Shown: positions 24,847 through 34,660, counted from the stretch's first letter. The stretch: 64,000 nt of DNA from Bacillus salipaludis (GCF_004358205.1 NZ_SMYO01000002.1:310001-374000), one strand, 5' to 3'. Notes: generated by a model from the letters alone, not told the origin. Numbers and translations are program-made.

Positions 24847-25548
24847 CTAATTAATTTGTGAATGTTGAAGTATTTTCTGACGGACATAGTCTAGATGCTT
24901 GTACATTTGGTTGAAGGCCTCATGTGGGTTGTGCGCTGCGAGTGCTTCGTAAATGCCTTGGTGAAAAGCTACGGTTAGGTCGCGTTCCCTGTACTGGATG
25001 AGGCTATCTGTTTTCTCATGGGTAATCAGCAGGGAGTCAATCATCCCCTCGACAATCGGATTATTTGCACTCATGGCAATAATTCGATGAAATTCCTTGT
25101 CGGCCTCACCGTAATTATTATCTTTGCTATTTTTGATGGTCTCAATGGTTTCCTGCAGTCTTGCCAGATCTTCATCCTTAATTTTTTCAGCTGCAATCGT
25201 CACAAGTCCAAGTTCAAGAGACATCCGCGCTTCAATGATGGCGGGTAAGTTATCCGTAGCCAGTGCTAACATGATTGAGAAGGGATACGACCCGACTTTA
25301 TTATTAAAAAACGTACCTTCCCGCGTCTTCCGTGTAATCACACCAAGCGTTTCAAGTGAACTAAGCGCCTCGCGCAAAACCGGCCGGCTTACATCGAGTT
25401 CCTTCATCAGTTCCATTTCAGGCGGCAGTTTGTCACCCGATTTCATTTGCCCGCTGACAAGCAGCTGGACAATCTGGTCGACGACTTGTTTGGAAAGGGT
25501 ATTCCTGCTTACCGATTGAACCTCTAGTTTCTTTGATGATGGTTCCAA
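24847..25548 (-). CDS. GntR/FadR-type (FCD domain) regulator of sugar acid catabolism
   Basis: 233 residues. The winged helix (about 15-85) has SKQVVDQIVQLLVSGQMKSG, DKLPPEMELMKELDVSRPVL and REALSSLETLGVI; the FCD ligand domain (about 95-225) has the metal ligands in EFHRIIAM and the final LxxHQGIYEAL segment. Such proteins respond to hexuronates or aldarates. It precedes gudD on the same strand, and three TNGTNNNACNA sites lie at its own promoter and in the gudD-kdgD gap. It starts with TTG seven bases after GAGGTG. Confidence 0.85.
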   Translation of the reverse strand: MEPSSKKLEVQSVSRNTLSKQVVDQIVQLLVSGQMKSGDKLPPEMELMKELDVSRPVLREALSSLETLGVITRKTREGTFFNNKVGSYPFSIMLALATDNLPAIIEARMSLELGLVTIAAEKIKDEDLARLQETIETIKNSKDNNYGEADKEFHRIIAMSANNPIVEGMIDSLLITHEKTDSLIQYRERDLTVAFHQGIYEALAAHNPHEAFNQMYKHLDYVRQKILQHSQIN

Positions 25549-25585
25549 AGTATAACACCTCTATTTGACTCCATTAATAGTCTTA

Positions 25586-25596
25586 TTGTAATACAA
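25586..25596. promoter_or_regulatory. FadR-type operator at the regulator's own promoter
   Basis: TTGTAATACAA fits the FadR-subfamily pattern TNGTNNNACNA and is extended by one base pair on each side to ATTGTAATACAAT. It implies autoregulation. Confidence 0.6.
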
Positions 25597-25632
25597 TTAT
25601 ACTGACAAATTCCCATTTATTAAATACATATT

Positions 25633-25680
25633 AAAAAAATAGTGCGTCCCTCGATCGAGAAACGCACCCTAAAAAAATTT
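25633..25680. terminator. bidirectional terminator after gudD
   Basis: GTGCGT and ACGCAC arms around a TCGATCGA-containing loop are flanked by A-runs and T-runs on both strands. Confidence 0.75.
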
Positions 25681-27037
25681 ATCGAACCATACAAGGCTTT
25701 TTAGGATCAAACGTCCAGTTCGGAACCAGGTATTGCATGCCAATGGCATCATCGCGGGAGCCAAGCCCTTTTTGTTGATAAAGCTGATGCGCTTTCTCGA
25801 TCCGTTCCATATCAATTTCAACTCCTAGACCCGGTTTCGCAGGAACATCCACCATGCCGCCGACAATTTTGAAAGGCTCCTTGGTTAGACGCTGCCCGTC
25901 CTGCCAAATCCAGTGAGTATCAATTGCCGTGATTTTCCCAGGCGCAGCCGCTGCAACGTGGGTAAACATCGCCAGTGAAATATCAAAGTGGTTATTGGAG
26001 TGCGATCCCCATGTCAGACCCCATTCATGACACATTTGCGCAACGCGAACGGAGCCCTGCATCGTCCAAAAATGTGGATCGGCCAGAGGGATGTCCACAG
26101 ACTGAAGCTGAATCGAATGCCCCATTTGCCGCCAGTCGGTGGCAATCATATTCGTTGCGGTGGGGAGTCCGGTTGCCCGTCTAAATTCTGTCATGATCTC
26201 GCGGCCGGAGAATCCGCCTTCTGCACCACAAGGATCTTCCGCATAAGCTAACACATGGTGTTGATCCCGGCAAAGTCGAATCGCGTCCTGTAATAACCAG
26301 CCGCCATTGGGATCAAGCGTAATGCGAGCCTCAGGGAAGCGCTCCGCAAGCGCCGTTACGGCTTCAATTTCTTCTTCTCCCCGTAAGACTCCGCCTTTTA
26401 ATTTGAAATCATTAAATCCATAGCGCTCTCGGGCGGCTTCCGCCAAACGTACAATCGCTTCCGGTGTTAACGCTTCTTCGTGACGAAGGCGGAACCAGTC
26501 ATCTTCCGCTTCCGGTGCGCTTAAATACTCAAGATCCGTTTTCTTGCGATCTCCTACATAAAATAAATACCCTAACATTTCTACCTTGTCACGCTGTTGA
26601 CCTTCACCAAGAAGAGCAGCAACAGGAACCTGTAAATATTGTCCGACTAAATCAAGGAGTGAAGCTTCTAAAGCCGTAACCGCATGAATCGTGGTACGGA
26701 GGTCAAACGTTTGAAGTCCTCTTCCTGCCGAGTCTCGGTCCGCAAACTGTTTGCGAATCGTAGTTAAAATATTTTTGTATGTACCAATCGATTGTCCAAT
26801 CACGAATGGTTTTGTATCTTCGAGGGTCTGGCGGATTCTTTCGCCGCCTGGAACTTCTCCAACCCCGGTATTTCCTGCATTATCCTTTAGAATCACAATG
26901 TTACGTGTGAAGTAGGGGGCATGGGCGCCGCTCAAATTAAGAAGCATGCTGTCATGTCCGGCAACGGGAACCACCAGCATTTCTGTAATAATCGGTGTAC
27001 TTGTTTTTTTAGCGTCTTGAACGAATTGTGCTTCCAT
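25679..27037 (-). CDS. gudD: glucarate dehydratase
   Basis: 452 residues of the enolase superfamily. It dehydrates D-glucarate to 5-dehydro-4-deoxyglucarate. N-terminal capping segment [20 protein letters not shown], the first catalytic Lys in the FKLKGG strand, metal ligands in LDPNGGW and AEDPCG, and the catalytic His in GSHSNNHFD are all present, matching GudD rather than generic mandelate racemases. ATG eight bases after AAAGGAG; three upstream codons are excluded. It is divergent from the kdgD operon, with operator and cre sites between. Confidence 0.88.
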   Translation of the reverse strand: MEAQFVQDAKKTSTPIITEMLVVPVAGHDSMLLNLSGAHAPYFTRNIVILKDNAGNTGVGEVPGGERIRQTLEDTKPFVIGQSIGTYKNILTTIRKQFADRDSAGRGLQTFDLRTTIHAVTALEASLLDLVGQYLQVPVAALLGEGQQRDKVEMLGYLFYVGDRKKTDLEYLSAPEAEDDWFRLRHEEALTPEAIVRLAEAARERYGFNDFKLKGGVLRGEEEIEAVTALAERFPEARITLDPNGGWLLQDAIRLCRDQHHVLAYAEDPCGAEGGFSGREIMTEFRRATGLPTATNMIATDWRQMGHSIQLQSVDIPLADPHFWTMQGSVRVAQMCHEWGLTWGSHSNNHFDISLAMFTHVAAAAPGKITAIDTHWIWQDGQRLTKEPFKIVGGMVDVPAKPGLGVEIDMERIEKAHQLYQQKGLGSRDDAIGMQYLVPNWTFDPKKPCMVR

Positions 27038-27085
27038 ATCTATCACTCCTTTTAGTAGTAGAACATTTCTTACCTTCTTTCAAAA

Positions 27086-27099
27086 AGAGACCGGTTACA
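27086..27099 (-). promoter_or_regulatory. cre-like site upstream of gudD
   Basis: Read on the minus strand, TGTAACCGGTCTCT matches the cre consensus TGWNANCGNTNWCA except for the last base. It lies between the gudD start and the predicted operators, fitting catabolite repression by CcpA. Confidence 0.5.
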
Positions 27100-27150
27100 A
27101 AATAAGACTCTAGTGATAAGAAGATGCGGTAATCTATTATTTTTCTCAAA

Positions 27151-27239
27151 TGGTAAGACAAATAAAATTGTTTGTCAATCATTTGATTTTTAAATTTCAG
27201 AAAATAAATAATTGACCGATTAATTTATTTGTCTTACAA
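27151..27239. promoter_or_regulatory. paired FadR-type operators in the gudD-kdgD intergenic region
   Basis: TGGTAAGACAA (27151-27161) and TTGTCTTACAA (27229-27239) both fit TNGTNNNACNA. They are part of a perfect 14-bp inverted repeat, GTAAGACAAATAAA and its complement, whose arms lie 57 bp apart. One dimer per side could repress both divergent promoters, possibly by looping. Confidence 0.65.
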
Positions 27240-27277
27240 TAAAACAAACGAACAACCAAACAAAAGGAGGAACAAGG

Positions 27278-28222
27278 ATGACGACAACACGTAAGGCTCC
27301 GACAGGAATTTTAGGATTTCCAGTTGCGCCTTTTACCGAAAACAACCAACTGAATGAAAAGGGACTTGCTACGAATATTCAATTTTTATTAGATGAAGGG
27401 CTTGAAGCGATCTTTGTAGCTTGTGGAGCTGGAGAATATCAATCAATAAGTAAAGAAGAATATGAAGCCATGATCGATGTGGCCGTATCGGTTACAGGCG
27501 GAAAGGTACCTGTGTATACAGGGGTTGGCGGCAATATTCAAACTTCTTTAGAGTTCGCGAAGATCTCGGCAGACAAAGGGGCAGATGGCTATTTGATCCT
27601 GCCTCCATATCTGGTGGCTGGGGAACAGGCAGGCTTAGCGGGTTATTTTAAAACGATTGCGGAAAGTACCGATTTAAATGCAATTGTCTACCAACGGGAT
27701 CAGGTTTCTTTATCCGTTTCTGTTTTGGAAGCGCTGGCAGAAGTCCCTCAGGTCGTCGGAGTAAAAGATGGTTTAGGAGATATGGAGCTAAATACGATTC
27801 TAACCCAAACATTTGGAAAGCGGTTTAGCTGGCTGAATGGAATGCCATTAGCGGAAGTAACGATGCCGGCTTTTGTTCCACTCGGTTTTGACTCTTACTC
27901 ATCAGCGATTTCGAATTACATCCCGCACATCTCGAGGAAATTTTACGAAGCGCTATTGAACGGGGAGCAGGAAGTCGTACAAGATTTATTACAACAAGTG
28001 ATCTTACCTATTAATAGTATCCGCCACCAGCGCAAGGGCTATGCGGTTTCACTGATTAAAGCCGGTATGGAAATTATGGGATTGCCAGTAGGGGAAACGG
28101 TAAGACTGCCAATTCTTCCGGTAGAAAAAGAACATTATAGAGAACTAGAATCTATTTTGAACAAAGCAATCGATCTTTATCCAAAAAACATACTCGTTCA
28201 ATCCATAAAAGGAGACTTATAG
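27278..28222 (+). CDS. kdgD: 5-dehydro-4-deoxyglucarate dehydratase
   Basis: 314 residues of the DHDPS/NAL aldolase superfamily. It converts the GudD/GarD product to 2,5-dioxopentanoate with loss of water and CO2. Tyr138 in VYQRDQ and Schiff-base Lys163 in GVKDGLGD are seen, with ACGAGEYQS replacing the GTTGE loop, which is typical of KDGDH. ATG follows AAAGGAGG. It is the first gene of an operon with the semialdehyde dehydrogenase and garD. Confidence 0.87.
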   Translation: MTTTRKAPTGILGFPVAPFTENNQLNEKGLATNIQFLLDEGLEAIFVACGAGEYQSISKEEYEAMIDVAVSVTGGKVPVYTGVGGNIQTSLEFAKISADKGADGYLILPPYLVAGEQAGLAGYFKTIAESTDLNAIVYQRDQVSLSVSVLEALAEVPQVVGVKDGLGDMELNTILTQTFGKRFSWLNGMPLAEVTMPAFVPLGFDSYSSAISNYIPHISRKFYEALLNGEQEVVQDLLQQVILPINSIRHQRKGYAVSLIKAGMEIMGLPVGETVRLPILPVEKEHYRELESILNKAIDLYPKNILVQSIKGDL

Positions 28223-29686
28223 ATGACCACAACTGTTCAAACAAAAACCTATCTTAACTATATTAACGGTGAATGGATTGCTTCAGCTTCTAATGAAGTA
28301 GAAAAAAGTATCAATCCAGCCGATAGCCAAGAAATTGTCGGCTATGTACAAAAATCAACCGAGGATGATTTGAACCGTGCGGTCAACGCCGCAAAACAAG
28401 CCAAAGAAAACTGGCGCAAACTTTCAGGCGCGGCGCGCGGCGAGTACCTCTTTAAAGCAGCTGCAATTCTTGAAAAACGGATCGATGAGATTGCTGAATG
28501 CGCAACAAGAGAAATGGGAAAAACCTTTGCCGAAACAAAAGGGGAAACCGCACGCGGGATTGCCATCCTGAAGTATTATGCAGGGGAAGGAATGCGCAAA
28601 GTAGGCGATGTGATTCCGTCCACTGATAGCACGGCCCTGATGTTTACGACTCGTGTGCCGCTTGGGGTTGTAGGGGTGATCACACCATGGAACTTCCCAA
28701 TTGCGATTCCGATTTGGAAAATGGCACCGGCACTTGTATATGGAAACACCATTGTCGTCAAGCCTGCAACGGAAACCGCTGTTACCCTTGCAAAAATCAT
28801 TGAGTGCTTTGAAGAAGCCGGTTTCCCTGCTGGGGTCGTGAATATGGTTACAGGACCAGGAAGTGTGATTGGACAAGGGATCGCCGATCATGAGGATATT
28901 AACGGGATTACCTTTACCGGTTCCAACGGTGTTGGAAAAAGAATTGGTCAGGCTGCCTTACAGCGCGGGGCCAAATACCAGCTGGAAATGGGCGGGAAGA
29001 ACCCTGTGATTGTGGCAGCAGATGCCGATCTTGACCTCGCAGTAGAAGCCGTCATTGCCGGTGCCTTCCGTTCAACTGGTCAAAAGTGCACAGCAACTAG
29101 CCGCGTGATCGTGGAACAAGGAATTTACGAAGAATTCAAAGAAAAGCTTGTGCAAAAAACACAAGAGATTACAATTGGAAATGGACTCGACAGCACGGTA
29201 TGGATGGGACCAAGTGCAAGTGAAAGCCAGCTTAACACCGTTCTATCCTACATAGAGAAAGGGCTCGAGGAAGGCGCTGAACTGCTTACTGGCGGAAAAC
29301 GCGTCGTAGAAGGAGAATTGGCGAACGGCTTCTATGTTGAACCAACCATCTTTGATCACTGTACAGAGGATATGGCGATTGTACAGGAAGAAATCTTTGG
29401 ACCTGTCATCGCCCTCTTGAAGGCTGAATCCGTAGAGGATGCCCTGAAGATTGCGAACAATGTGCAGTATGGATTGAGCGCTTCTATTTTTACCACAAAT
29501 ATTCAGAATCTGCTATCCTTCGTCAGCGATATGGAAGCAGGGTTGATTCGGGTCAATGCAGAAAGTGCCGGGGTGGAACTACAGGCGCCATTCGGAGGCA
29601 TGAAAAACTCCAGCTCGCATTCCCGTGAACAAGGAGAAGCGGCAAAAGAGTTCTTTACATCGATTAAAACAGTTTTTGTTAAATAA
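28223..29686 (+). CDS. 2,5-dioxovalerate (ketoglutarate semialdehyde) dehydrogenase
   Basis: 487 residues, standard NAD(P)-dependent aldehyde dehydrogenase length. [10 protein letters not shown] for cofactor binding, Glu255 in LEMGGKNP and nucleophile Cys289 in [10 protein letters not shown] are present. It follows kdgD without a gap, and the pathway's product 2,5-dioxopentanoate must be oxidised to 2-oxoglutarate, so this is the step assigned. Related to B. subtilis YcbD/GucD. ATG has AAAGGAGA upstream. Confidence 0.85.
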   Translation: MTTTVQTKTYLNYINGEWIASASNEVEKSINPADSQEIVGYVQKSTEDDLNRAVNAAKQAKENWRKLSGAARGEYLFKAAAILEKRIDEIAECATREMGKTFAETKGETARGIAILKYYAGEGMRKVGDVIPSTDSTALMFTTRVPLGVVGVITPWNFPIAIPIWKMAPALVYGNTIVVKPATETAVTLAKIIECFEEAGFPAGVVNMVTGPGSVIGQGIADHEDINGITFTGSNGVGKRIGQAALQRGAKYQLEMGGKNPVIVAADADLDLAVEAVIAGAFRSTGQKCTATSRVIVEQGIYEEFKEKLVQKTQEITIGNGLDSTVWMGPSASESQLNTVLSYIEKGLEEGAELLTGGKRVVEGELANGFYVEPTIFDHCTEDMAIVQEEIFGPVIALLKAESVEDALKIANNVQYGLSASIFTTNIQNLLSFVSDMEAGLIRVNAESAGVELQAPFGGMKNSSSHSREQGEAAKEFFTSIKTVFVK

Positions 29687-29700
29687 AACACGGGAGGACC

Positions 29701-31236
29701 ATGAACTTGAAAACGAAGGTAAAAGAAACACCTCTTTATATTCAAGTAAATGAAAAAGACAATGTCGCCATCGTCGTGAATACAGGGGGCTTAGAACCTG
29801 GGACGGTTTTCTCTTGTGGACTCCAACTGATCGACAGAATCCCTCAGGGACATAAAGTCGCTTTAACCGATATCAAGGAAGATGAAGAGATTATCCGCTA
29901 TGGAGAAGTAATTGGTTATGCAGCTGCCTTCATTCAAAAAGGCAGCTGGGTGGAAGAGTCGTTAGTAAAACTGCCGGCCTCTCCTAATTTAAACGAGTTA
30001 CCGATCGCCAATCAGGTTCCTGAAGCGTTGCCTCCATTAGAAGGCTATACGTTTCAAGGGTTTCGGAATCAGGATGGCAGTGCCGGAACCAAGAATATTT
30101 TAGGAATTACCACAAGTGTTCAATGTGTGGTCGGCGTTCTTGATTTTGTCGTTCGAAAAATAAAGGCAGAGATTTTACCGAAGTATCCGAATGTGGATGA
30201 TGTCGTGGCCTTAAATCATAGCTATGGATGCGGCGTGGCGATCAATGCCCCTGAAGCTGAGATTCCAATTCGAACGATTACCAACCTAGCCAAACACCCG
30301 AACTTTGGGGGAGAAGCAATGGTCATTGGTCTGGGATGTGAGAAGCTCTCACCAATTCGAATCACTCCGGAGCGGAATGAAGCCGATATCCTCTCGCTTC
30401 AAGATCAGCAGGGGATGATGGGCATGGTTCAATCGATTATGGAGATGGCGGAAGAAAGATTAATCCGACTAAATAGAAGAAAACGGGAAACCTGTCCGGT
30501 TTCGGATCTAGTCATCGGCCTGCAATGCGGGGGAAGTGACGCCTTCTCAGGTGTCACCGCGAATCCAGCGGTTGGCTATGCAGCCGATTTATTGGTTCGG
30601 GCCGGGGCGACGGTATTATTTTCAGAGGTAACAGAAGTACGCGATGCGATTCATCTATTAACACCGCGGGCGGTCAATGAAGAAGTAGGAAATGCGTTAA
30701 TTCGTGAAATGGAATGGTATGATCAGTATCTGTCCAAAGGAGAAGTAGACCGATCGGCGAATCCGTCTCCAGGGAATAAAAAGGGTGGATTAGCCAATGT
30801 CGTGGAGAAATCATTGGGTTCGATTGCCAAGTCAGGGAAAAGTCCGATTTCCGGCGTCCTTGCACCTGGTGAGAAGGCAACTGAAAAAGGGTTGATTTTT
30901 GCCGCCACACCTGCCAGTGATTTTGTCTGTGGAACCTTACAGCTCGCTTCCGGGATGCATCTTCAAGTGTTTACAACGGGAAGAGGAACGCCATACGGAC
31001 TGGCCATGGCCCCCGTCGTGAAGGTGGCTACCCGTAACGCTTTGGCAGAGCATTGGGACGATTTGATTGATATCAATGCCGGCACGATTGCTACAGGAGA
31101 AAGAACGATCGAAGAAGTTGGCTGGGAGATTTTCCACTTTATTTTGGAAGTGGCAAGCGGTCAGAAGAAAACATGGACGGAGCATTGGGGATTGCACAAT
31201 GACTTAGCCTTGTTTAATCCAGCTCCGATTACATGA
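29701..31236 (+). CDS. garD: galactarate dehydratase (UxaA family)
   Basis: 511 residues. The N-terminal SAF domain (about 12-90: [15 protein letters not shown]) is followed by the large UxaA catalytic domain with [38 protein letters not shown] and [19 protein letters not shown], the conserved Cys/His metal ligands. The full-length single-chain form is typical of GarD, as opposed to shorter altronate dehydratase. It dehydrates galactarate to the same intermediate as GudD, so both aldarates feed kdgD. ATG follows GGGAGGACC; the gene lies 14 bp after the dehydrogenase gene. Confidence 0.85.
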   Translation: MNLKTKVKETPLYIQVNEKDNVAIVVNTGGLEPGTVFSCGLQLIDRIPQGHKVALTDIKEDEEIIRYGEVIGYAAAFIQKGSWVEESLVKLPASPNLNELPIANQVPEALPPLEGYTFQGFRNQDGSAGTKNILGITTSVQCVVGVLDFVVRKIKAEILPKYPNVDDVVALNHSYGCGVAINAPEAEIPIRTITNLAKHPNFGGEAMVIGLGCEKLSPIRITPERNEADILSLQDQQGMMGMVQSIMEMAEERLIRLNRRKRETCPVSDLVIGLQCGGSDAFSGVTANPAVGYAADLLVRAGATVLFSEVTEVRDAIHLLTPRAVNEEVGNALIREMEWYDQYLSKGEVDRSANPSPGNKKGGLANVVEKSLGSIAKSGKSPISGVLAPGEKATEKGLIFAATPASDFVCGTLQLASGMHLQVFTTGRGTPYGLAMAPVVKVATRNALAEHWDDLIDINAGTIATGERTIEEVGWEIFHFILEVASGQKKTWTEHWGLHNDLALFNPAPIT

Positions 31237-31400
31237 TCCTTAGAAAATCTCTGTTTATAGGCGACAATTCGGTCTTTCATCAACCTGTTTTGTCGCCAAT
31301 GAGTCTAATAGGAGACACTTTGGGGGGAATCCCCCTGAAATGGTCGCCAAAAATAGCTATTTTCATAGATTTACTTAAAAAAAGTACACATTCAAAAAGA

Positions 31401-31494
31401 TTTATCTGCGGAAAATGAACATTTATCTGCGTTGCTGGGGCATTTATCTGCGATACTATACGTTTTATCTGCGATACTCAGCCTTTTATCTGTG
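31401..31494. repeat. 21-bp period array (TTTATCTGCG, five copies)
   Basis: TTTATCTGCG or a one-base variant begins at 31401, 31422, 31443, 31464 and 31485, an exact 21-bp period with variable filler. Upstream (31258-31356) GGCGACAA and GTCGCCA motifs recur in a similar way. No coding frame is associated. Confidence 0.9.
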
Positions 31495-31544
31495 AAGCTT
31501 TAAAAAGCAAACATTTTTTAGAAATGAGTCCGGATGCGCTAAAT

Positions 31545-31558
31545 TGATAGCGCTGTCA
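31545..31558. promoter_or_regulatory. cre site (CcpA) upstream of the second gudD
   Basis: TGATAGCGCTGTCA is a full match to the cre consensus TGWNANCGNTNWCA. It lies 200 bp before the gudD-like gene; a promoter there could not be placed with confidence. Confidence 0.6.
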
Positions 31559-31601
31559 CACAACTTTTTGAAAAGCAGTTTTTTACTAAAAAGAAGAAAG
31601 G

Positions 31602-31665
31602 TTGATTTCCGCTTCAGGATGCTCGCTTTCCGCGGGACAGGTGAACACCTTCTGCTCCAATCAAC
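31602..31665 (-). repeat. deletion derivative of the Bacillus GGAGCGG intergenic repeat
   Basis: TTGATTTCCGCTTCAGGATG, CGCTTTCCGCGGGACAGGTG and CTCCAATCAAC match the ends and middle of the longer element at 33161-33289 in the opposite orientation, with internal sequence missing. Confidence 0.65.
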
Positions 31666-31758
31666 ATCGCACATAACTTTTTAACAACACCAATCTTTTA
31701 GAAAACAGCCTTTTGAAAAAAATGTATAAGTGAATCAAGCCAGGAAGGATGGTATGGA

Positions 31759-33108
31759 ATGAGAAGACAAGGATCCCCCATCATTACAGATATGAAAGTG
31801 ATCCCCGTTGCCGGATATGATAGTGCACTACTTACCCTAAGCGGCTGTCATGGACCCTTTTTTACCCGTAATATTGTGATCTTAGAAGATGAAACGGGAA
31901 ATAAGGGAATCGGTGAGATTCATGGCGGCGAAGACATTACGAGAATGCTAGAAAGCTATCGCCCGTTTGTAGTTGGCCAAGAAATTGCCAACTATCGAGC
32001 TTGCCTTACGGCCATAAGAAGCGGAGGCTTAAGTGTAAAAGGGGACTCTGGTGAAGGGTTACAAGGATTAAACTTAGCCAATTTGAAATTTGTCGTCCAG
32101 GCAGAAGCAGCAGTCGAATGCGCGATGATGGACTTACTTGGAAAATTCGTGAACCAGCCCATCGCGGCTCTCCTGGGCGATGGAGGTCTGCAGCGGACAG
32201 AAGTTCCGTTCCTAGGCTATCTATTCTATATCGCGGATAGCGAAAAAATGAATCTGCCTTATTTACGCGAAACCGAATGGAAGGATGACTGGGATCGTGT
32301 AAGACGAATGGAAACCTTAACCGCTGAGGGAATTGTTTCACAAGCAAAAGCAGCACATAGCCGTTATGGATTTACCAATTTCAAATTAAAAGGCGGGGTC
32401 TTGAGCGGCGACGAAGAAATGGAAGCAATTCAAGCGTTACATGAAGCCTTCCCTGAGGCAAGAATCAACCTAGATCCAAACGGGGCTTGGTCCTTAGAAG
32501 AAGCCATAAGGCTTTGCAAAGGAAAACATGATATTCTTGCCTATATTGAAGACCCATGCGGTCCTGAAGCTGGATTCTCCAGCCGTGAGATTATGGCTGA
32601 ATTCAAAGATGCAACGGGGCTGCCGGTTGCGACCAATATGATTGCGACCAATTGGCGCCAATTCCATCATGCCGCTGCACTTCGAGCTGTGGATATTGTG
32701 TTAGCCGACCCTCACTTCTGGACATTAAATGGAAGCATTCGGATGGCTTATTTATTGAAGGACTGGGGGTTAACATGGGGGTCCCACTCCAATAACCACT
32801 TTGATATTACCTTAGCAGCGTTTGCGCAGGTTGCAGCTGCGGCACCAGGAAATATCTCGCCGATCGATACCCACTATATTTGGCAGGATGGTCAAGAATT
32901 ATGTGACAATCCGATGCAAATAAGAGATGGAGTCATTAAACTGCCTGATTTACCTGGTCTGGGTGTCGAAATCAATATGGATAAGGTTATGAAAGCAAAT
33001 GAATTATATCATCGATTACCGTACCATGATCGGGATGATACCATTTCGATGCAATACCTCATTAAAGATTGGCAATACCACTCCAAGAAACCATGTTTGG
33101 TGAGATAA
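31759..33108 (+). CDS. glucarate dehydratase paralogue
   Basis: 449 residues, an enolase superfamily protein closely similar along its length to the product of 25679-27037: VIPVAGYDSALLTLSGCHGP, FKLKGG, LDPNGAW, IEDPCG, and the catalytic His in [10 protein letters not shown] are conserved. It may be a second GudD or the equivalent of enterobacterial GudX, whose activity on glucarate is weaker. It is adjacent to gudP and preceded by a cre site, so it may form a separately controlled glucarate uptake-dehydration unit. ATG follows AGGAAGGATGG. Confidence 0.82.
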   Translation: MRRQGSPIITDMKVIPVAGYDSALLTLSGCHGPFFTRNIVILEDETGNKGIGEIHGGEDITRMLESYRPFVVGQEIANYRACLTAIRSGGLSVKGDSGEGLQGLNLANLKFVVQAEAAVECAMMDLLGKFVNQPIAALLGDGGLQRTEVPFLGYLFYIADSEKMNLPYLRETEWKDDWDRVRRMETLTAEGIVSQAKAAHSRYGFTNFKLKGGVLSGDEEMEAIQALHEAFPEARINLDPNGAWSLEEAIRLCKGKHDILAYIEDPCGPEAGFSSREIMAEFKDATGLPVATNMIATNWRQFHHAAALRAVDIVLADPHFWTLNGSIRMAYLLKDWGLTWGSHSNNHFDITLAAFAQVAAAAPGNISPIDTHYIWQDGQELCDNPMQIRDGVIKLPDLPGLGVEINMDKVMKANELYHRLPYHDRDDTISMQYLIKDWQYHSKKPCLVR

Positions 33109-33160
33109 AGAATGAAAAAACGATTGAACTGAAATCATATTCTGGTAAAAAAGTACAATG

Positions 33161-33289
33161 TTGATTGGAGCGGAAGGCACGAAGACTCCTGTGGGAGTAC
33201 GGGACAGGGGAGACCCCGCAGGAGCGAAGCGACGAGGAGGCTCCCCGAACCGCCCACGGAAAGCGAAGTGCCTGGAGCGGTATTTCAAC
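33161..33289 (+). repeat. Bacillus-type GC-rich intergenic repeat (full copy)
   Basis: A roughly 129-bp block from TTGATTGGAGCGGAAGGCAC to GTGCCTGGAGCGGTATTTCAA, including GGGGAGACCCCGCAGGAGCG. This recognisable element is common in intergenic regions of Bacillaceae. AAGGCAC and GTGCCT form short inverted ends. It lies between gudD2 and gudP and is much richer in GC than its surroundings. Confidence 0.8.
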
Positions 33290-33340
33290 CATCCATAAAT
33301 AATAGTAGATTCGTGTTTTCAAAGAATAGGAGGAAAGTTA

Positions 33341-34660
33341 ATGAATAATAGCAGTGCTCAACGGATAAGCCCTGAGGGTCAGAACCTTAAACAATCCAAA
33401 GTCCGGTATTTGATCCTTACCATGTTATTTATCGTTACGATTATTAACTATATCGACCGTTCTGCTCTTGGTATCGCTGCTCCCGTCATGCGAGAAGACC
33501 TCGCTTTTGACGCGGTAAAAATGGGAATTGCCTTTTCCGCCTTTAACTGGGCGTACACGATTTTTAACATCCCAGGCGGGTGGCTGCTGGATCGATTTGG
33601 CGCTCGAAATGTTTATGGAATTGCCTTATTATTATGGTCCGCTTGTACGTTTTTCCAAGGATTTATTACTACATTAGTTGGATTATTCATTTTAAGATTT
33701 TTAGTGGGTATAACAGAAGCTCCATCCTTTCCAGGAAACAGCCGATTAACCACTATGTGGTTTCCGCAGCATGAACGTGGAAGAGCTGTATCGATTTATA
33801 ACTCCGCACAATTTTTTGGATTAGCACTTTTTACACCGGTTATGACATGGATTTTAAAAGATTTCGGCTGGAGTCATGTATTCTGGGTATCAGGTGGAGC
33901 AGGAATCGTGATGGCAATCCTATGGTTTAAGTTTGTCCGTGAACCTTATAATCATCCACGTGTCAATCAAGCAGAAATTGATTATATTAACTCAGGCGGG
34001 GGACTCGCCAATGAAGAAGTAAAACGCAAATGGAAATGGTCTGATGTCCGCTTATTGTTGACTAATAGACAAATGGCTGGAATTTATATTGGTCAGTACG
34101 CAATGAATACGATTGTATGGTTTTTCTTAACTTGGTTCCCTACGTATCTTGTAGAGGAGAAGGGCTTGACACTCATTCAAACAGGTTTTGCAGCATCGAT
34201 TCCGTATGTGGGAGCATTTTTTGGAGGGCTTTTCGGAGGATTTATTTCTGACGCCATATTGAAAAGAGGAAAATCACTCGCTGTGGCACGTAAAACTCCA
34301 ATCATTGCGGGATTTCTTTTGTCAAGCAGTATCGTATTGGCGAACTACACTTCAAATATTTCGATTATTATCATTATTATGACGGTTTCCTTTTTCGCAA
34401 AAGGGATGGCAGGGATTACTTGGTCCCTTGTCGGTGATATGGCACCGAAAGAATTGGTTGGTTTAACCGGCGGTATCTTCAATACGATCGGGAATACGGC
34501 AGGAATTGTTACACCATTAGTAATCGGATTGATCTTTGCTAAAACCCATTCCTTTAACGGCGCCCTCATCTTTGTCGCCAGCATCATGTTGATCGGAGCC
34601 CTATCCTACATCTTCATCGTAAACAAACCGGAAAGACTTGAATTAGCAGATAAAAAATAA
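33341..34660 (+). CDS. gudP: glucarate/galactarate MFS transporter
   Basis: 439 residues with twelve membrane segments. Major facilitator hallmarks of the anion:cation symporter/GudP group are present: NYIDRSALGIAAPVMREDL in helix 1, FNIPGGWLLDRFGARNVYG after helix 2, RFLVGITEAPSFPGNSR in helix 4. GudP-type proteins import D-glucarate and galactarate by proton symport. ATG follows AGGAGGAAAG. The C-terminus is followed by a dispersed palindrome likely acting as a terminator. Confidence 0.87.
   Translation: MNNSSAQRISPEGQNLKQSKVRYLILTMLFIVTIINYIDRSALGIAAPVMREDLAFDAVKMGIAFSAFNWAYTIFNIPGGWLLDRFGARNVYGIALLLWSACTFFQGFITTLVGLFILRFLVGITEAPSFPGNSRLTTMWFPQHERGRAVSIYNSAQFFGLALFTPVMTWILKDFGWSHVFWVSGGAGIVMAILWFKFVREPYNHPRVNQAEIDYINSGGGLANEEVKRKWKWSDVRLLLTNRQMAGIYIGQYAMNTIVWFFLTWFPTYLVEEKGLTLIQTGFAASIPYVGAFFGGLFGGFISDAILKRGKSLAVARKTPIIAGFLLSSSIVLANYTSNISIIIIIMTVSFFAKGMAGITWSLVGDMAPKELVGLTGGIFNTIGNTAGIVTPLVIGLIFAKTHSFNGALIFVASIMLIGALSYIFIVNKPERLELADKK

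Noticed and set aside
24173..24847. Open frames of 60-106 codons on both strands within the 217-bp repeat
   Set aside because: They follow the repeat period, have no ribosome binding site and show composition of the repeat only.
28424..28891. 155-codon antisense frame in the aldehyde dehydrogenase gene
   Set aside because: Shadow frame; the sense protein has intact catalytic residues through this region.
33016..33322. Two overlapping minus-strand frames at the gudD2-gudP gap
   Set aside because: They translate the GC-rich intergenic repeat, which often gives spurious frames in Bacillaceae genomes.
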